A DNA stretch of 64,000 bases from Semisulcospira habei (taxonomy: Eukaryota > Mollusca > Gastropoda > Semisulcospiridae). This document shows, in pieces, positions 53,340 through 63,340 of this stretch. The notes under the pieces are model-generated. The model made no database searches. It had not been told where the DNA came from and worked only from the letters and a program-made list of their open reading frames with translations. Position numbers and translations under genes: made by a program. Position 1 is the stretch's first letter. Each line of letters starts with the position of its first letter. The DNA lies in the NCBI GenBank assembly GCA_036245525.1, contig BTPG01000004.1, positions 163,597,569 through 163,661,568 of the forward strand, given 5' to 3'.

Positions 53340-55428
53340 CCTGGGGACGGAACCGGTACAATCGTCTCCAGGTCGCCCTATGCCGGTCACCAGTGGAAGA
53401 GGAGGTGAAGCTGAAGGGGGCGGTAGTACAGTCGACCCAGATGAAGTAAGTCCGCCGCCGCACTCATCAGTCCAAGGAGCTGCAGCCACACCCTGGCGGA
53501 AGCCGTCTGCGTCTACATCAGCTGCAGGGCGAGGTTCGCCAACTTCTGTATGCGTGGTTCCGGCAGTCGTACCTCATTTAAGTCTGTGCGAAACTCCATA
53601 CCCAGATGGACGAAGTGGCGGGAGGGCACCAGGTCGGACTTGCCCCAGTTCAACAGGAAGCCGAGACTGTCGAGGAGGTGCAGAAGCGCATCCCGATCCG
53701 TCGCCAAGGAGGCCTCCGACAGGTTCCGCAGGAGGAGATTGTCGAGGTAGTTCAACGTCGGGCTGGAGGACGTCCGTCTGGTTCAGGCGATGACCGCATC
53801 CATGACCCGTGTGGGGCGGTCCGTGGCGCAGTGGTTAAGGCGCCTGCCACCAATTCCAGAGGTGAGCGGTTCGATACCGGGTTCCGGCGTTGGACTTTTC
53901 TCCTCTGGTAAGTGTCACCGTTAATTCGGGCGGACCGTCGGGGGTTCTTTCTCCGGGTACTCCGGTTCTTCCACCCTTCACACTTTGGTACCGGTCTCAG
54001 GCCACTTTACAAAATTTCAAATACAAGCGATAAAAAATCTCTGTAACTTCAGTAGCTGACTGGCCCTTCGTTTGTCTTGTACTGTGTTTGTCTTAAATGG
54101 CGTAAATCCGTGTCTGTTTCGTGAGTGTGTGTGTTGGGTTTCAGGCGCGGCGCTTTGAGTCGATTTCCCCAAAATTGAGAAAAAGCGCCTATATAATAAC
54201 GGTATTATTATTTATTAACACCCAGGGGCTGAGGTTGAGACCGAAGGGCAACACTCGGAACTGGTAAATCACTCCGCAGAAGGCAAACCGCAGGTACCGT
54301 CGGGAAGAGGGGTGCATGGGCACGTGTAGGTAGGCATCCGACAGGTCCAGGCTGACGGCAAAGTCCATCGGCTGCACCGCGGCACGAAGCGTCCGGGCCG
54401 TCTCCATGCGGAAGGGGGGAGGGACGATGAACATGTTTAAGGCAGAGAGGTCGATAACGTGTCTCCACTTGCCGACCTGGCTTGGGCACGACGAAGAGGC
54501 GGCTGTAGAAGGCAGGGGAGTCGGGCCGTGAAACCACTTCCGTCACTGCCTTCTGAAGCAAGGAAGTCACCTCATCGCGTAGGGCATCGGCTCTGTCTGG
54601 GTCGGTCGGGACGGGGGTCCAAACGGGGGAGCGACGCAGGGGGGGGGGGGGGGGGGGCGGCGACCGAAGGAGATCCGGAGGCCATCGGAGACGGTGGAAA
54701 GCACCCAGGGGTCGTCCGGAATCAGCGCATGCCACGCCCGGCTGTGGCGCGCCAGCCTCCCGCCGACAGGAGACCGGGGAGCGGTCGGGGAGGCGGAGGA
54801 GGTGAAGAGTCAGCGGGCCCTGCCCCGCCCCGGGCGACGAGTGGGCCGGGGCCAGGAGGAGGTGGGGACTGGGGTGAGAGTCCAGTCGGGACATTGGCAA
54901 GCGCACCCAAAGGCCGGGGCACTCGGAGGAAGGGCGGGGGGCGGGTCTGGAGGACCGCAGGGCCTGACCCGCGGCCTTGCGGGGAATCCAAAAGCGGGGT
55001 GGCGCCGGTCGGCTGGGCCACGAGTCCTTGTTGGCTTCCTTGACCACCTGCCAGGTGGGTCCAAACAGCAGTTCCCCGCCAAGTGGTGCCTGTCGCAGCT
55101 GCTTCTTCAAGTCCAGGGGGAGCTCACAGGAGCGGAGAAGAGCATCCCGCCGCATCAGGTCGCAATTGGACGTCCCCGTCATGGTGTTAACCGTAGTGTG
55201 AAACGCCGCCCAGTTGCCGGCAACCGCCAAGGTCAGGATGTCTGCCAAGAAGGGGGAGGTCACGGGGTTCCAGGCTTCCTCCACACAGCGAACGATGGTC
55301 TGGGTCACCAAATCGAGGAATCCCGCAGAAGCGAGGGTATTCCGCACGAGGCTGGCAGTCTTGTCGAGGCCCAGGATAACGGGGCCCGGGCGAGGGGAAC
55401 CTGCAAAGGCCAGGGCTGGGGCATCCAC
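53340..55428 (-). pseudogene. DIRS copy 4 gag C-terminus / reverse transcriptase, SINE-interrupted
   Basis: The open frame at 55428-54208 joins the gag C-terminus (NCDLMRRDALLRSC, LLFGPTWQVVKEANKD) to RT (SRLFVVPKPG). After a one-base shift it continues as IVPPPFRMETARTLRAAVQP and SLDLSDAYLHVPM. The SINE interrupts it at the LSPWV motif. On the other side come the altered catalytic box NYLDNLL (Asp to Asn in YLDD) and FVHLGMEFRTDLNEVRLPEP. RNase H is largely deleted before the recombinase. Confidence 0.83.
53813..54216 (+). mobile_element. tRNA-derived SINE, copy B (full length)
   Basis: The head ggggcggtccgtggcgcagt carries the A-box (tggcgcagtggttaaggcg) and B-box (ggttcgatacc) of a tRNA-related pol III promoter. 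The body contains ttttctcctctggtaagtgt and caccgttaattcgggcggac. The tail aaagcgcctatataataacg then (TATT)n resembles the 3' tail of the LINE at 9797-10730. It interrupts DIRS copy 4 between acccgtgt and aacacccagg with no clear target duplication. Confidence 0.85.
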
Positions 55429-57012
55429 CTCCGGCAGGGGGCAGGCGAAAGATTGCGAATGACCCGCGTACCAATGTTGCTGAAAGGCGATCTGAAGATC
55501 CGAGGGCCACCTGGCATCCGAGAAGAAACCCGCGTCTCCGAAGGAATTCGTAAGCAGATGCGACGAAAGGGCGTCGCGCAGGTCTCGGAAACCCGGAGGA
55601 TGAGGCAGCGACTTAAAACCTCTTGGTCAGGCTGGCCGCATCCACAAAGGCAGAGGCCTTCCTCTTGATCAGCGGTGAAGGTGGGCAATCCTCCGGAGGC
55701 AGGGAGGCGGCGATGAGGTGAGCCGCTTCATCCAAGGCCCGGAGGGTCTCCATCTTATGACTGAGGGAAGGCTGTCGACCGTCAGCGTCGTCCGTGGGGG
55801 GCAAGTGTCTGGAAACGTCGGAAACATCGTCGCGCAGTAAAGCCGACATCGAACCTTCGGGTACAAGGCTGAGAGCATCGTCCTCCACCACAGGGTCCGG
55901 CACTTGGAGAGGAGTAGGGCTGACACCATCTCCGGTCGCGTCGTTATCCGCCCCTCGACGCATCACCACAGCGCTGGGAGGGGAACGAACCATCCGTGAG
56001 GCCACGGGCGAGGAGCGAGCCGCCAGCAAAAACCTTGTCGCAGAACGCGTCGAAACGGAGCGGTGATGAGAGGAGTGGTGCCGCGGACACCGACAGCGTC
56101 GGTGGGAGTAAGGGCGGCGGTAGCGGGATCCCTGGCTCCGGGTGGGGGTGGGCGAACGGGAGCGAGGTCGGTGGGATGAGCGGTGCAGAGAACGAGGGTG
56201 GTAACCCCTAGCACGGCGAGGCGACGAGGCGCGCCAGTCGGGGGAAGGTCTGTGCGTCTGCGGAACCCAGTGATCCCTGGAACCAGAGCGCGAGCGGGTA
56301 GGCCTGTCATCCGAGCGTGAAGGAAGGCGGCGCGCGGGTGATCGAGTGAAGTGAGAGTCACGGGAAACGCCAGAAGCGGGGGAGCTCCGACCGCGTGGTT
56401 TCTGAAGAAGAGTCACATCCCCTTGCGCCAAGGGGGCCAAAACAGGGGTATCAACTACGCCCGAACGGGGGCACTTGGGTGTACTTTTACTCTTAACGCT
56501 AATTACCGTACTGACCTCCGCACCAGAAGACTTGCGCTTGTCAGTCGAGCTCCTCACGGTGGTAGACGCGCTGCGGTCCCGTGGGCGTTGTCGGTCAGAC
56601 TCGGTGGAACCCAGCGAGCTGACAAACACTGTAGGCGCCCGGTGTTGGCCAAGCTCGGGGTGAGATTTGGCCAGCGAGCTGACGAACACAGGTGTCGGAG
56701 TACTTCGTTGGCCAGGCTTGGTGTCACGTAACGCCAGCGAGCTGACGAACCCTCCGGCAGGAGCCCGCGCGTGCGTCCTGCATCGTGAGAGTCCGTGGCG
56801 CTTCCTCCAGATCAGCGGACGGGGTGGCAGGAAGGGACTGCTTAGGACGTTCCCGCCGGTAGAACCGCCAAAGGTCGCCACGTGCTCCTAACCGGTCCCG
56901 CATGAACGAATTCGAACGAAGCGTCACACAACGAGTGCCTCTGCCCGGCGCTACTGAACCCCGTAGCACCGGCTGAGGACACTAACCAAAGCTACTCTGC
57001 TTACCTGGTCAT
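55429..57012 (-). pseudogene. DIRS copy 4 gag-like gene, N-terminal part
   Basis: The start exon ATGACCAG with donor gtaagc is preserved at 57012-57005. A deletion has removed the acceptor and the Cys-rich segment, joining the intron to LWRFYRRE. The remaining frame (56881-55613) has tandem-like FVSSLALRD / FVSSLAKSHP / FVSSLGSTES segments, a Ser/Arg-rich region and the LSHKMETLRALDEAAHLIAA block. A one-base insertion after LTKRF creates a stop at 55613. Downstream the frame continues with SLPHPPGF and the DAGFFSD block. Confidence 0.75.
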
Positions 57013-57464
57013 GGTAGAAAGAAGGAGGTTACCACCGTAAAAAACTGAGGACGAGGGATCAGCGAGGTAGCGCTGGGAAGTCCCACCAGCCCGGTCGGCG
57101 CCGCAACAGTAGAGCAGACCCCAACTCGGCACTGAGAAGGCAGCTCACAAGCCAGAAGTAGAGCGTCGGTCCACGAACCAAGAGCAAGAAAAGTCACAGG
57201 GCCCAAGGAAAACGAAGTCTGAACGGAGCTAGGTAGGGCACACAACCTTCCACGGCTCAGCGAAGAAACAGAATGGCGAATCAGGTGACCGCGTGCCGGA
57301 TGTAGAGGGAAGGGAGACTACCGTGACTCTGCCTCGCTTATAACGCCCCTTGATACCTTCCCTCCTTAAAGGCACACAACCTCAATTTTGGGCTAAAATT
57401 AGGCTAGCGAGAACAGTATTCCTAACAGTAATGTCATCGGTAATGTTGTTTTGAGAAAACAAAC

Positions 57465-58324
57465 AAACTGACAGTGAAGGCCGGAGAGTCAACTGGCTCC
57501 AGATCCGCTGCATTTAAACTCTCCTAAGTAGATGAACGCATCATGCAGTTCTAATGTCATCTGAATGAAGAAAGGTTCTCCGCCTGATTGGGTCCAGTGG
57601 TAGAAGGGGATGATCATAACCACCCTTGAAACTTCCTTCACTTCACTGTAAAGTGGCAAGCTTCCAAGGTCTCACGTTAAAAAGGCTGACCTCTTGTCTC
57701 TTTATTCATTTGGTGTAATCCCCAAGAAACATCATCCAGTCTACAGATACCTTCCAGTGTTTTTAGGAGACCCCTGATGTCAGCGACACCGACTCGGAAT
57801 AAATAGAGCCAGTTTGTGTGATACAGTCCAGTTTGAGCAATGGATAGTAAATCCGACAGAACTGATTATTTTTAAAAACTTACTTAACACCAAGATGCAA
57901 ATGTAGATATGAGATATAGTTTAATATCTGATATCTTGATGTGTGCGCCTGTTGTGTTCATTTGCCACAGGACTTTGCAATGAATGACTGTTGTCTTCTA
58001 TGTGAAAAATGTTAATTTCAACCCTTTTCAATTAGGCTTCCTCTGTGTTAATTGAGGGATATACTATAAGTTGCAACACAAACAGTCCTGTGCTTGAAAC
58101 AGAGGCTAATGCAGTATCGTTTATTAATATCAAACAATAGTACTAAACAGATGTGAATTACATGTAAACTCATTATGTGACACCCGAAAGCTGTTTTCGG
58201 TGATCTGAAATGTATTACTTTTTAACAATGAAGAATGAGAAACCAGTCTGTGTCTGTTTGCCTCTCTCTCTCTATCTCTTTCTCTGCGTTTGAGAGTAAT
58301 AATCACACACACAAACACACACAC

Positions 58325-58363
<39 letters not shown>

Positions 58364-58923
58364 CTCAGCTATCCATAACTCGTAAGTTAGACTGTAAATA
58401 CATGCAACATTCCACTAGGAAATGTTTGTGTATGCGTGCCTGAAAGAGTTAGCACCACTATAGACTGTTTCAGCAGCCCACAAGTAAACAAATAGAGAGC
58501 ACAAAAATGTTACCTGCTGCTAGCATCCCCTGGCTCACTGTACGACAGAGAGGGAAACTTCAATAGTACTTGCATATCTGTGCTAAAGCTAGATGCCACC
58601 AGCCAGCAGCGACGTTTCACTGCGCTTTGGTGCCGATGCGACCTGCCAAAAGGTGCTATCGCAGCCAAGCACGTTTAGGTTTACTGTAGTTGCCGAGAAA
58701 GAGTTCAATTGCGGCGTGCATAAACAAGCTATCTAACACACATGTCATATCAGGTTATATTGACAGCAAACTAAGTCACTAAGCTATTAATTTTATACTG
58801 TCCTAGACAGAGAACATGTCATTGAATACTGTAGAATAATTAAATTTTCTTTAATACTGCATTTACATAACTTTATGAGACCTCAAACTTTCAAACGTGA
58901 TTTACTCAAAACTACTCTTTCAT
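57465..58923. other. Interior of the TIR element, right part
   Basis: About 1.46 kb with no recognisable protein. It has a CT-rich stretch and an inverted CA/TG microsatellite at 58304-58363, plus a subterminal motif ccaaaaggtgctatcgc at about 58648. Confidence 0.5.
58304..58363. repeat. (CA)n-(TG)n inverted microsatellite
   Basis: cacacacacaaacacacaca is followed by ttgtgtgtgtgtgtgtgtgt, a dinucleotide palindrome able to form a cruciform. Confidence 0.9.
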
Positions 58924-59071
58924 CAGATAGCACCTTCTGGCTGGAAACCCTCGTTTGAGGAAAAGAACTTTTCATTTTTTAATTTTTTTTATTATTTATT
59001 TATATCCTAATTTCCTGCTTTCTTGTGACATTTAACCTTTTCAAGAATGTTGCCCTACAATTCCTCCAAAC

Positions 59072-59292
59072 CTTGACATAGTAGTCTGTGTTCGGAGTGA
59101 GTCTTGTGATGAGAGGTGTGCCTGTGGCAGAGGCATTGACTGTGAGAGACGCCGGCAACTTGAAGTCAGGGGTGTCACTGTAGCTTATCTGGTACTCCAA
59201 CAGCACGCCGTTTGCCTCCAATGGCGGCTGGAAATACACCGCGACAGTTGTCGTCCCTGGGACCAGGTCCGTGATAGTCACTGCACTCGGTG
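59072..59292 (-). CDS. RPTP exon 2: FN3 domain (A to F strands)
   Basis: It reads APSAVTITDLVPGTTTVAVY, then ANGVLLEYQISYSD, then PLITRLTPNTDYYVK. This is a canonical FN3 with the Tyr-corner LTPNTDYYV. The acceptor ttcctggcag ends at 59293 and the donor GTCAAG|gtttgg follows 59072. It is 221 nt long, entering in phase 1 and leaving in phase 0. The domain is completed by exon 38701-38877 (MQAATRTGYGPFG). The intron between them is 20.2 kb. NAS is a possible N-glycosylation site. Confidence 0.88.
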
Positions 59293-59429
59293 CTGCCAGG
59301 AAGAAATTGTTTGTCAGATATGAATTCATCTAAGCCTGCTGGAAGGGGACAAAATCTGGCCATGCTGACAACAAAAATGGAATCATTCAACCCTTTTCAT
59401 TCTGTTACACTATTGCAAGAAATAAATTT

Positions 59430-59520
59430 GACTGTGATAGTTCAAGGGTGGTGCCAGAATAGATTTGCGCCAAGCTATTCTGGCAACGCCCTTGAACCCT
59501 TGAACTAAAATGATGGATCT
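59430..59520. repeat. MITE-like palindrome, tagttcaaggg family
   Basis: gactgtgatagttcaagggt and ggtgccagaatag are inverted in ctattctggcaacgcccttg. It lies in the intron 59293-62289. Confidence 0.75.
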
Positions 59521-59639
59521 ATCTCCTAATCTGTAAGTAAATTAATGTAGCCTTCATAGGACCATAAGCGAATTTTTTACACAATCAGCCTTAGGATGTA
59601 ATAGGTTAAGCAATGCAGCCCTAACACATCCACAGGAAA

Positions 59640-59790
59640 CTGACCATAATAGTTCAAGGGCAGTGTCAGAACAGCTGGTACCTCCAAAGGTAAGCACATT
59701 AAGCCCCGACACACAAGAGCAGAAGATGACTTGCATGCATCAAGCTTTTCTGACATATCTTTCAACTATCATAGTCAGTACCCTTGAACT
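59640..59790. repeat. MITE-like element, tagttcaaggg family, expanded loop
   Basis: The left arm is ccataatagttcaagggcag and the right arm ttcaactatcatagtcag, with a longer loop. Confidence 0.6.
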
Positions 59791-59857
59791 ATCAACGGCA
59801 ATCTTTTTCCAGAACTGGTATAGTCTGAAGGTGCCAAGCACTGCACAGAAGATGAAC

Positions 59858-60622
59858 TGAAACTGATAGTTCAAGGAAAGTTTCAGAATAGCTCCAGGCT
59901 CTTTACTTACTTACGCCTGTCACCCCTCCCAGGGTATAGGCCGTCGACGAGAGACCTCCAGCGACTCCTGTCCTGTGCTTCTCCTTCGATTTTACTCCAG
60001 GTGGTTCCCAGTCTCTTGATGTCTGCTTGGAGGTCTCGACGCCAGGTGTTTCTCGGCCTGCCTCTTTTCCTCTTTTCCTGGGGGTTCCATGACAATGCCT
60101 GCCTTGTGATACTGGAAACTGGCTTTCTCAGACTGCGACCAATCCATCCCCATCTTCTTCGCCCAAATTCATTCTCTGCTGTTATCTGCTCTGTTCTCTC
60201 CCAGAGTCTGATGTTGCTGATCTTCTCTGGCCAGTGGATTTTCAAGATTCTTCTAAGGCAACTGTTAATGAAGATCTGTACTCTGTTGACTGTGGGTTTT
60301 TGTCAACCTCCAAGTCTCTGCTCCATATAGGAGAACTGCTTTTACGTTTAAGTTGAAAATCAGGACTTTGGTGTGTTGTGACAGCTCTCTGGAACTCCAC
60401 ACTTTTTTCAGCTGGAGAAAGGCTGCTCTGGCTTTACCAATTGGTGCTCTGATATCTGCATCAGTGCCACCTATTTTGTCGATGATGCTCCCAAGATAGG
60501 TGAAGGACTCCACCTCATCCAGCAGGGTGCCAGCAAGCAAGACTGGTTCTTCCCTGGTTGCGTTCAGTCCAGGCTCACTACTCATGAACTATCATAGTCA
60601 ATACCCTGAACTATCACACCAG
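59858..60622. repeat. MITE-like element split by a LINE
   Basis: The left arm aactgatagttcaaggaaag (59858-59901) and right arm catgaactatcatagtcaat (60577-60622) belong to the same family and face each other across the LINE insertion. Confidence 0.7.
59902..60567 (-). mobile_element. LINE fragment, 5'-truncated, 9-bp target duplication
   Basis: It encodes the RT C-terminal region LLDEVESFTYLGSIIDKIGG, GKARAAFLQLKKVWSS and AVLLYGAETWRL. After a frameshift near 60255 it continues as RRRWGWIGRSLRKP and KRKRGRPRNTWRRDLQADIK, to GLYPGRGDRR. The 3' UTR ends cgtaagtaagtaaa. The target duplication tccaggctc lies at 59893-59901 and 60568-60576. The core RT and endonuclease are absent. Confidence 0.88.
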
Positions 60623-60832
60623 TCATAGCATGAGATGTGTCCTCAGTCTTAGGTGTTGTTCAGTTATTCACATGTACTGCCCTGTTTTGCTAGGGGTCAT
60701 AAAGATCTGTGTCCTTTGCAAATGAAATGAGCAATCATTTTATGTCCTTGTTTGAATTTCACGCCTGAGCTTAACAGACATCTCCAAAAGGATTCGTCAG
60801 ACAGCCGGGCGGCGGTGGGATACCCACGAAAG

Positions 60833-61803
60833 TTGTTGTTGGCATCCTTCTGTCTTGGAAGATAATGGAGTATATGCGCTTGCTGGGTCAGTCCGTTTTT
60901 AAGATTTGCAGTGCCTGCTGTGACTAATCAGTCCGATGCGAGAACGGCAGTGTCTGTTGCATTTGCTACAGGTGAAGCCTGTGACTATTGCTGTGGGCAC
61001 TGGTTCTTCTTTCTTTCGTCTGCGCTGTCTTTTCTCCTCCCACTGGCTTTCTCTCCTTCCCTCGCTCAGCTTTATGCTGGTCTTCACTGCAATCCGCCAG
61101 CTGGTACAATCTGTGGTGGTGGCTTCTAAGTCTGCGGGATTCAGGCTTCCAGCTTTCAGATCACGCTTGCAGACATCTTTATATCTAAGCACTGGTCTGC
61201 CTGTTGGTCTGGTGCTGGAGGCGAGCTCACCATACAAGATGTCCTTAGGAATCCGACCATCCTGAATGCGGCAGACATGACCGAGCCAGCGTAGGTGTCT
61301 TTGTGAAAGGAGTGCGTACATGCTAGGAATGTTTGCCTAGGCCAGCACTTCAGTGTTTGGAACACGGTCCTTCCAAGTGATGCCCAAGATTCTCCTCAGG
61401 CTGCACAGATGGAAAGAGTTGAGTCTGCGCTCTTGACGGGTGTACAAACTCCACGTCTCGCTGCTGTAGAGAAGAATGCTGAGCACACAGGTCTGGTACA
61501 CTTTCATCCTAGTGTTGATGGTAAGCAAGCTGTTGTTCCACACTCTCTTGGTCAGGCGAGCCATCGCTGTTGATACCTTGCCGATTCTGGAGTCCAGTTC
61601 ATTGTCCAAAGAGAGTTTATTGGAGATGGTTGAGCCAAGGTATGTAAATTTCTCCACTACCTCGAGGGTGTGATCGCCTATAGAGATGCAAGGGGTGCTG
61701 CTGACATCCTGGCCCATGATGTTTGTCTTCGTCAGGCTGATGGTCAGCCCAAACTCATCGGTGGCACGAGCGAAGCTGCTGACGAGACGCTGTAGTGCTT
61801 GCT
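60833..61803 (-). mobile_element. LINE fragment, 5'-truncated, flanked by 32-bp direct repeats
   Basis: The RT end reads RATDEFGLTISLTKTNIMG, VVEKFTYLGSTISNKLSL, CVLSILLYSSETWSLY and LRRILGITWKDRVPN. It then has a small break near 61325-61340 and continues HLRWLGHVCRIQDGRIPKD to the C-terminal zinc-finger-like CSKCNRHCRSRIGLISHSRH. Flanking direct repeats (cagccgggcggcggtgggat then acccacgaaagt) lie at about 60801-60832 and 61804-61835 with two mismatches. It is a different family from the LINE at 59902-60567. Confidence 0.82.
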
Positions 61804-61835
61804 CAGCCGGGCGGTGGTGGGATACCCACAAAAGT

Positions 61836-62289
61836 AATAAATGCCAATTTAATGCAAGCAAGTCCCTATCCAAGGGATGGCAATTAAGTCGTTAAACCAC
61901 CTCAGTGTGAGACTAGTCTAAAGCCCCATGCTTTTCACAGCACAACATTAGATCAGCTAGTATAAAGAATGTTTAAACACCTGCTGTGAGATCATCTGCA
62001 ATGGGTATAGAGTGTCATGGCCCCCTTCAGCCAAAGGAGTTCAGTTATTCAGTTATCAAAGCTTTACCTGCCCAAGATCAGCTCTAGCTGTTCCTCAAAT
62101 GGAGGGGAGTCATCAGAATTTAAACACTGTAAACACTCCTTCCAGCTACTAAGGCACAGACTTTCATAGGCTCTGTAGCCAATGAAAGGCTGTATAATCT
62201 CACCTAAGAAAATATAAGTACCCGTTAGAGCACTTAGTACTTATGTGTACGTCCATTTTGTTGCCATGTTCATAAGAGCAACCATATAC
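61836..62289. other. Intron sequence, nothing recognised
   Basis: 454 bp without an identifiable element between the LINE and the next RPTP exon. Confidence 0.5.
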
Positions 62290-62565
62290 CGTCTTCCTCA
62301 GTAGTGAAGCTGAAGTCTGGCGAGGCAGGTCCCTGTCCCACTTTGTTGACATAGCGTACGCTGGCTGTGTAGTTAGTATATGGGGACAGTCCATCCACTG
62401 TCCAGCTGGTCAAATTGGTCAGTGCACTCCCAATTCTGCTGACCAAGACGTAGTAGTGCAGGAGCACCCCACCCCGCTGGGCGCAAGGCATGCTAGTCCA
62501 GGTGAGTGTGACTGAGCGAGAATGGGTGTGGGATAGCTGCAGGTTGCTGATTACACCTGTCGGGG
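62290..62565 (-). CDS. RPTP exon 1 of window: complete FN3 domain
   Basis: One exon encodes one whole FN3: APTGVISNLQLSHTHSRSVT, LTWTSMPCAQRGGVLLHYYV, then WTVDGLSPYTNYTASVRYVN and GPASPDFSFTTEED. The conserved Trp, the LSPYTNYTASV Tyr-corner and the G-strand are visible. The acceptor atatgtgcag ends at 62566 and the donor GAAGACG|gtatat follows 62290. It is 276 nt long with phase 1 on both sides, the usual symmetric FN3 exon. NLT and NYT are potential N-glycosylation sites. Further upstream exons and the signal peptide lie outside the window. Confidence 0.9.
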
Positions 62566-62829
62566 CTGCACATATATGGTGAAATCAATCAATGGACGAA
62601 ACGCAGCACCATCGCTTTTCCTTTCCCAATACCAAGGTTGCAGCTTTCCCCCAAAACTAGACTGCTCTCTAGCAAGAGAAATGAAAAAGTGCAGTGGGCT
62701 GTTGGCAACACAGCGCATCACTATGGACGATTGGCAGTGGGAAGCAGGAAAACTGTACAGAAACAAATTATTTCAGTGAAATCACCTAATATTAGGAGTT
62801 CTTGCATGAACATGAGTTTTGCATGATTT
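62566..62829. other. RPTP intron, unassigned
   Basis: No recognisable element. Two short overlapping frames are not convincing. Confidence 0.5.
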
Positions 62830-63340
62830 TTCATAAACAGTATTTACAAAAGCCCACAGGTTGTCCCGGATTTTGGGAATGATTAGGAAAAATTGTGATT
62901 TTGGCACATGTTTTTGGCTCACAAGTGATAGCAAAAGTGAATCTACATAATGGACCAGTGGTCATCTGTCCATCATCCGTGGGAAAACTCTGACATTGGC
63001 ATTTTCTTGGCGACTATTTAAGCCACAATCTTCAAACTTAGCCCAAGGATACTTGTGGCAAGACTTTTCTAAACATACCAATTTCAGTTACTTCTCACAA
63101 AGGTCAAGGTCACAGGCGCTCAGGATAGGCCCAAAATAGCCATATTTTGACTTGGTTTTTTTTTCCTTAAAAACTATCCATAACTTTTAACCCAAACTTG
63201 GTATAGAGATTCCTGATGGTACTAATTTGGATGACCCAGCAGAAAGGTCAAGGGTCACAAGCGATCAGGAAATAGGTCACAAATAGCCTTTTTTTTTAAC
63301 CCAAAAATTTTCTCAAATACTGTTGACAACTTCCATCACA
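62830..63340 (-). repeat. Dispersed repeat, inverted copy with terminal segment
   Basis: On the minus strand the order agrees with 10735-11165. The sequence gtcatctgtccatcatccgt is the end segment, followed by units with aaggtcaagggtcacaagcg and taacccaaacttggtata. Confidence 0.7.

Larger units (their letters stand above)
52602..57464 (-). mobile_element. DIRS-like retrotransposon, copy 4 (3'-truncated)
   Basis: The 5' terminal repeat at about 57250-57464 is nearly the same as that of copy 1. The element stops at about 52602 in the middle of the recombinase, without internal complementary region or right terminal repeat. A SINE is inserted in its reverse transcriptase. It lies within the TIR element. 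Confidence 0.87.
50509..58952. mobile_element. Unclassified TIR element, 8.4 kb, with nested insertions
   Basis: 29-bp ends at 50509-50537 and 58924-58952 are inverted copies with a single mismatch (gagggtttcc, then ggccagaaggtgctatctg). Related subterminal motifs lie at 50685-50710, 50757-50775 and 58645-58665. Flanks join the two halves of one dispersed-repeat unit, so this is one insertion. Removing DIRS copy 4 and the SINE at 52052-52488 leaves about 3.1 kb. I recognise no transposase. The open frame at 51501-51851 is unassigned. A cut-and-paste DNA transposon is the likeliest reading. Confidence 0.65.

Noticed and set aside
53813..53895. tRNA gene at the head of the SINE
   Set aside because: A and B boxes are present, but no acceptor stem or anticodon arm can be drawn. 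It is a SINE head, not a functional tRNA.
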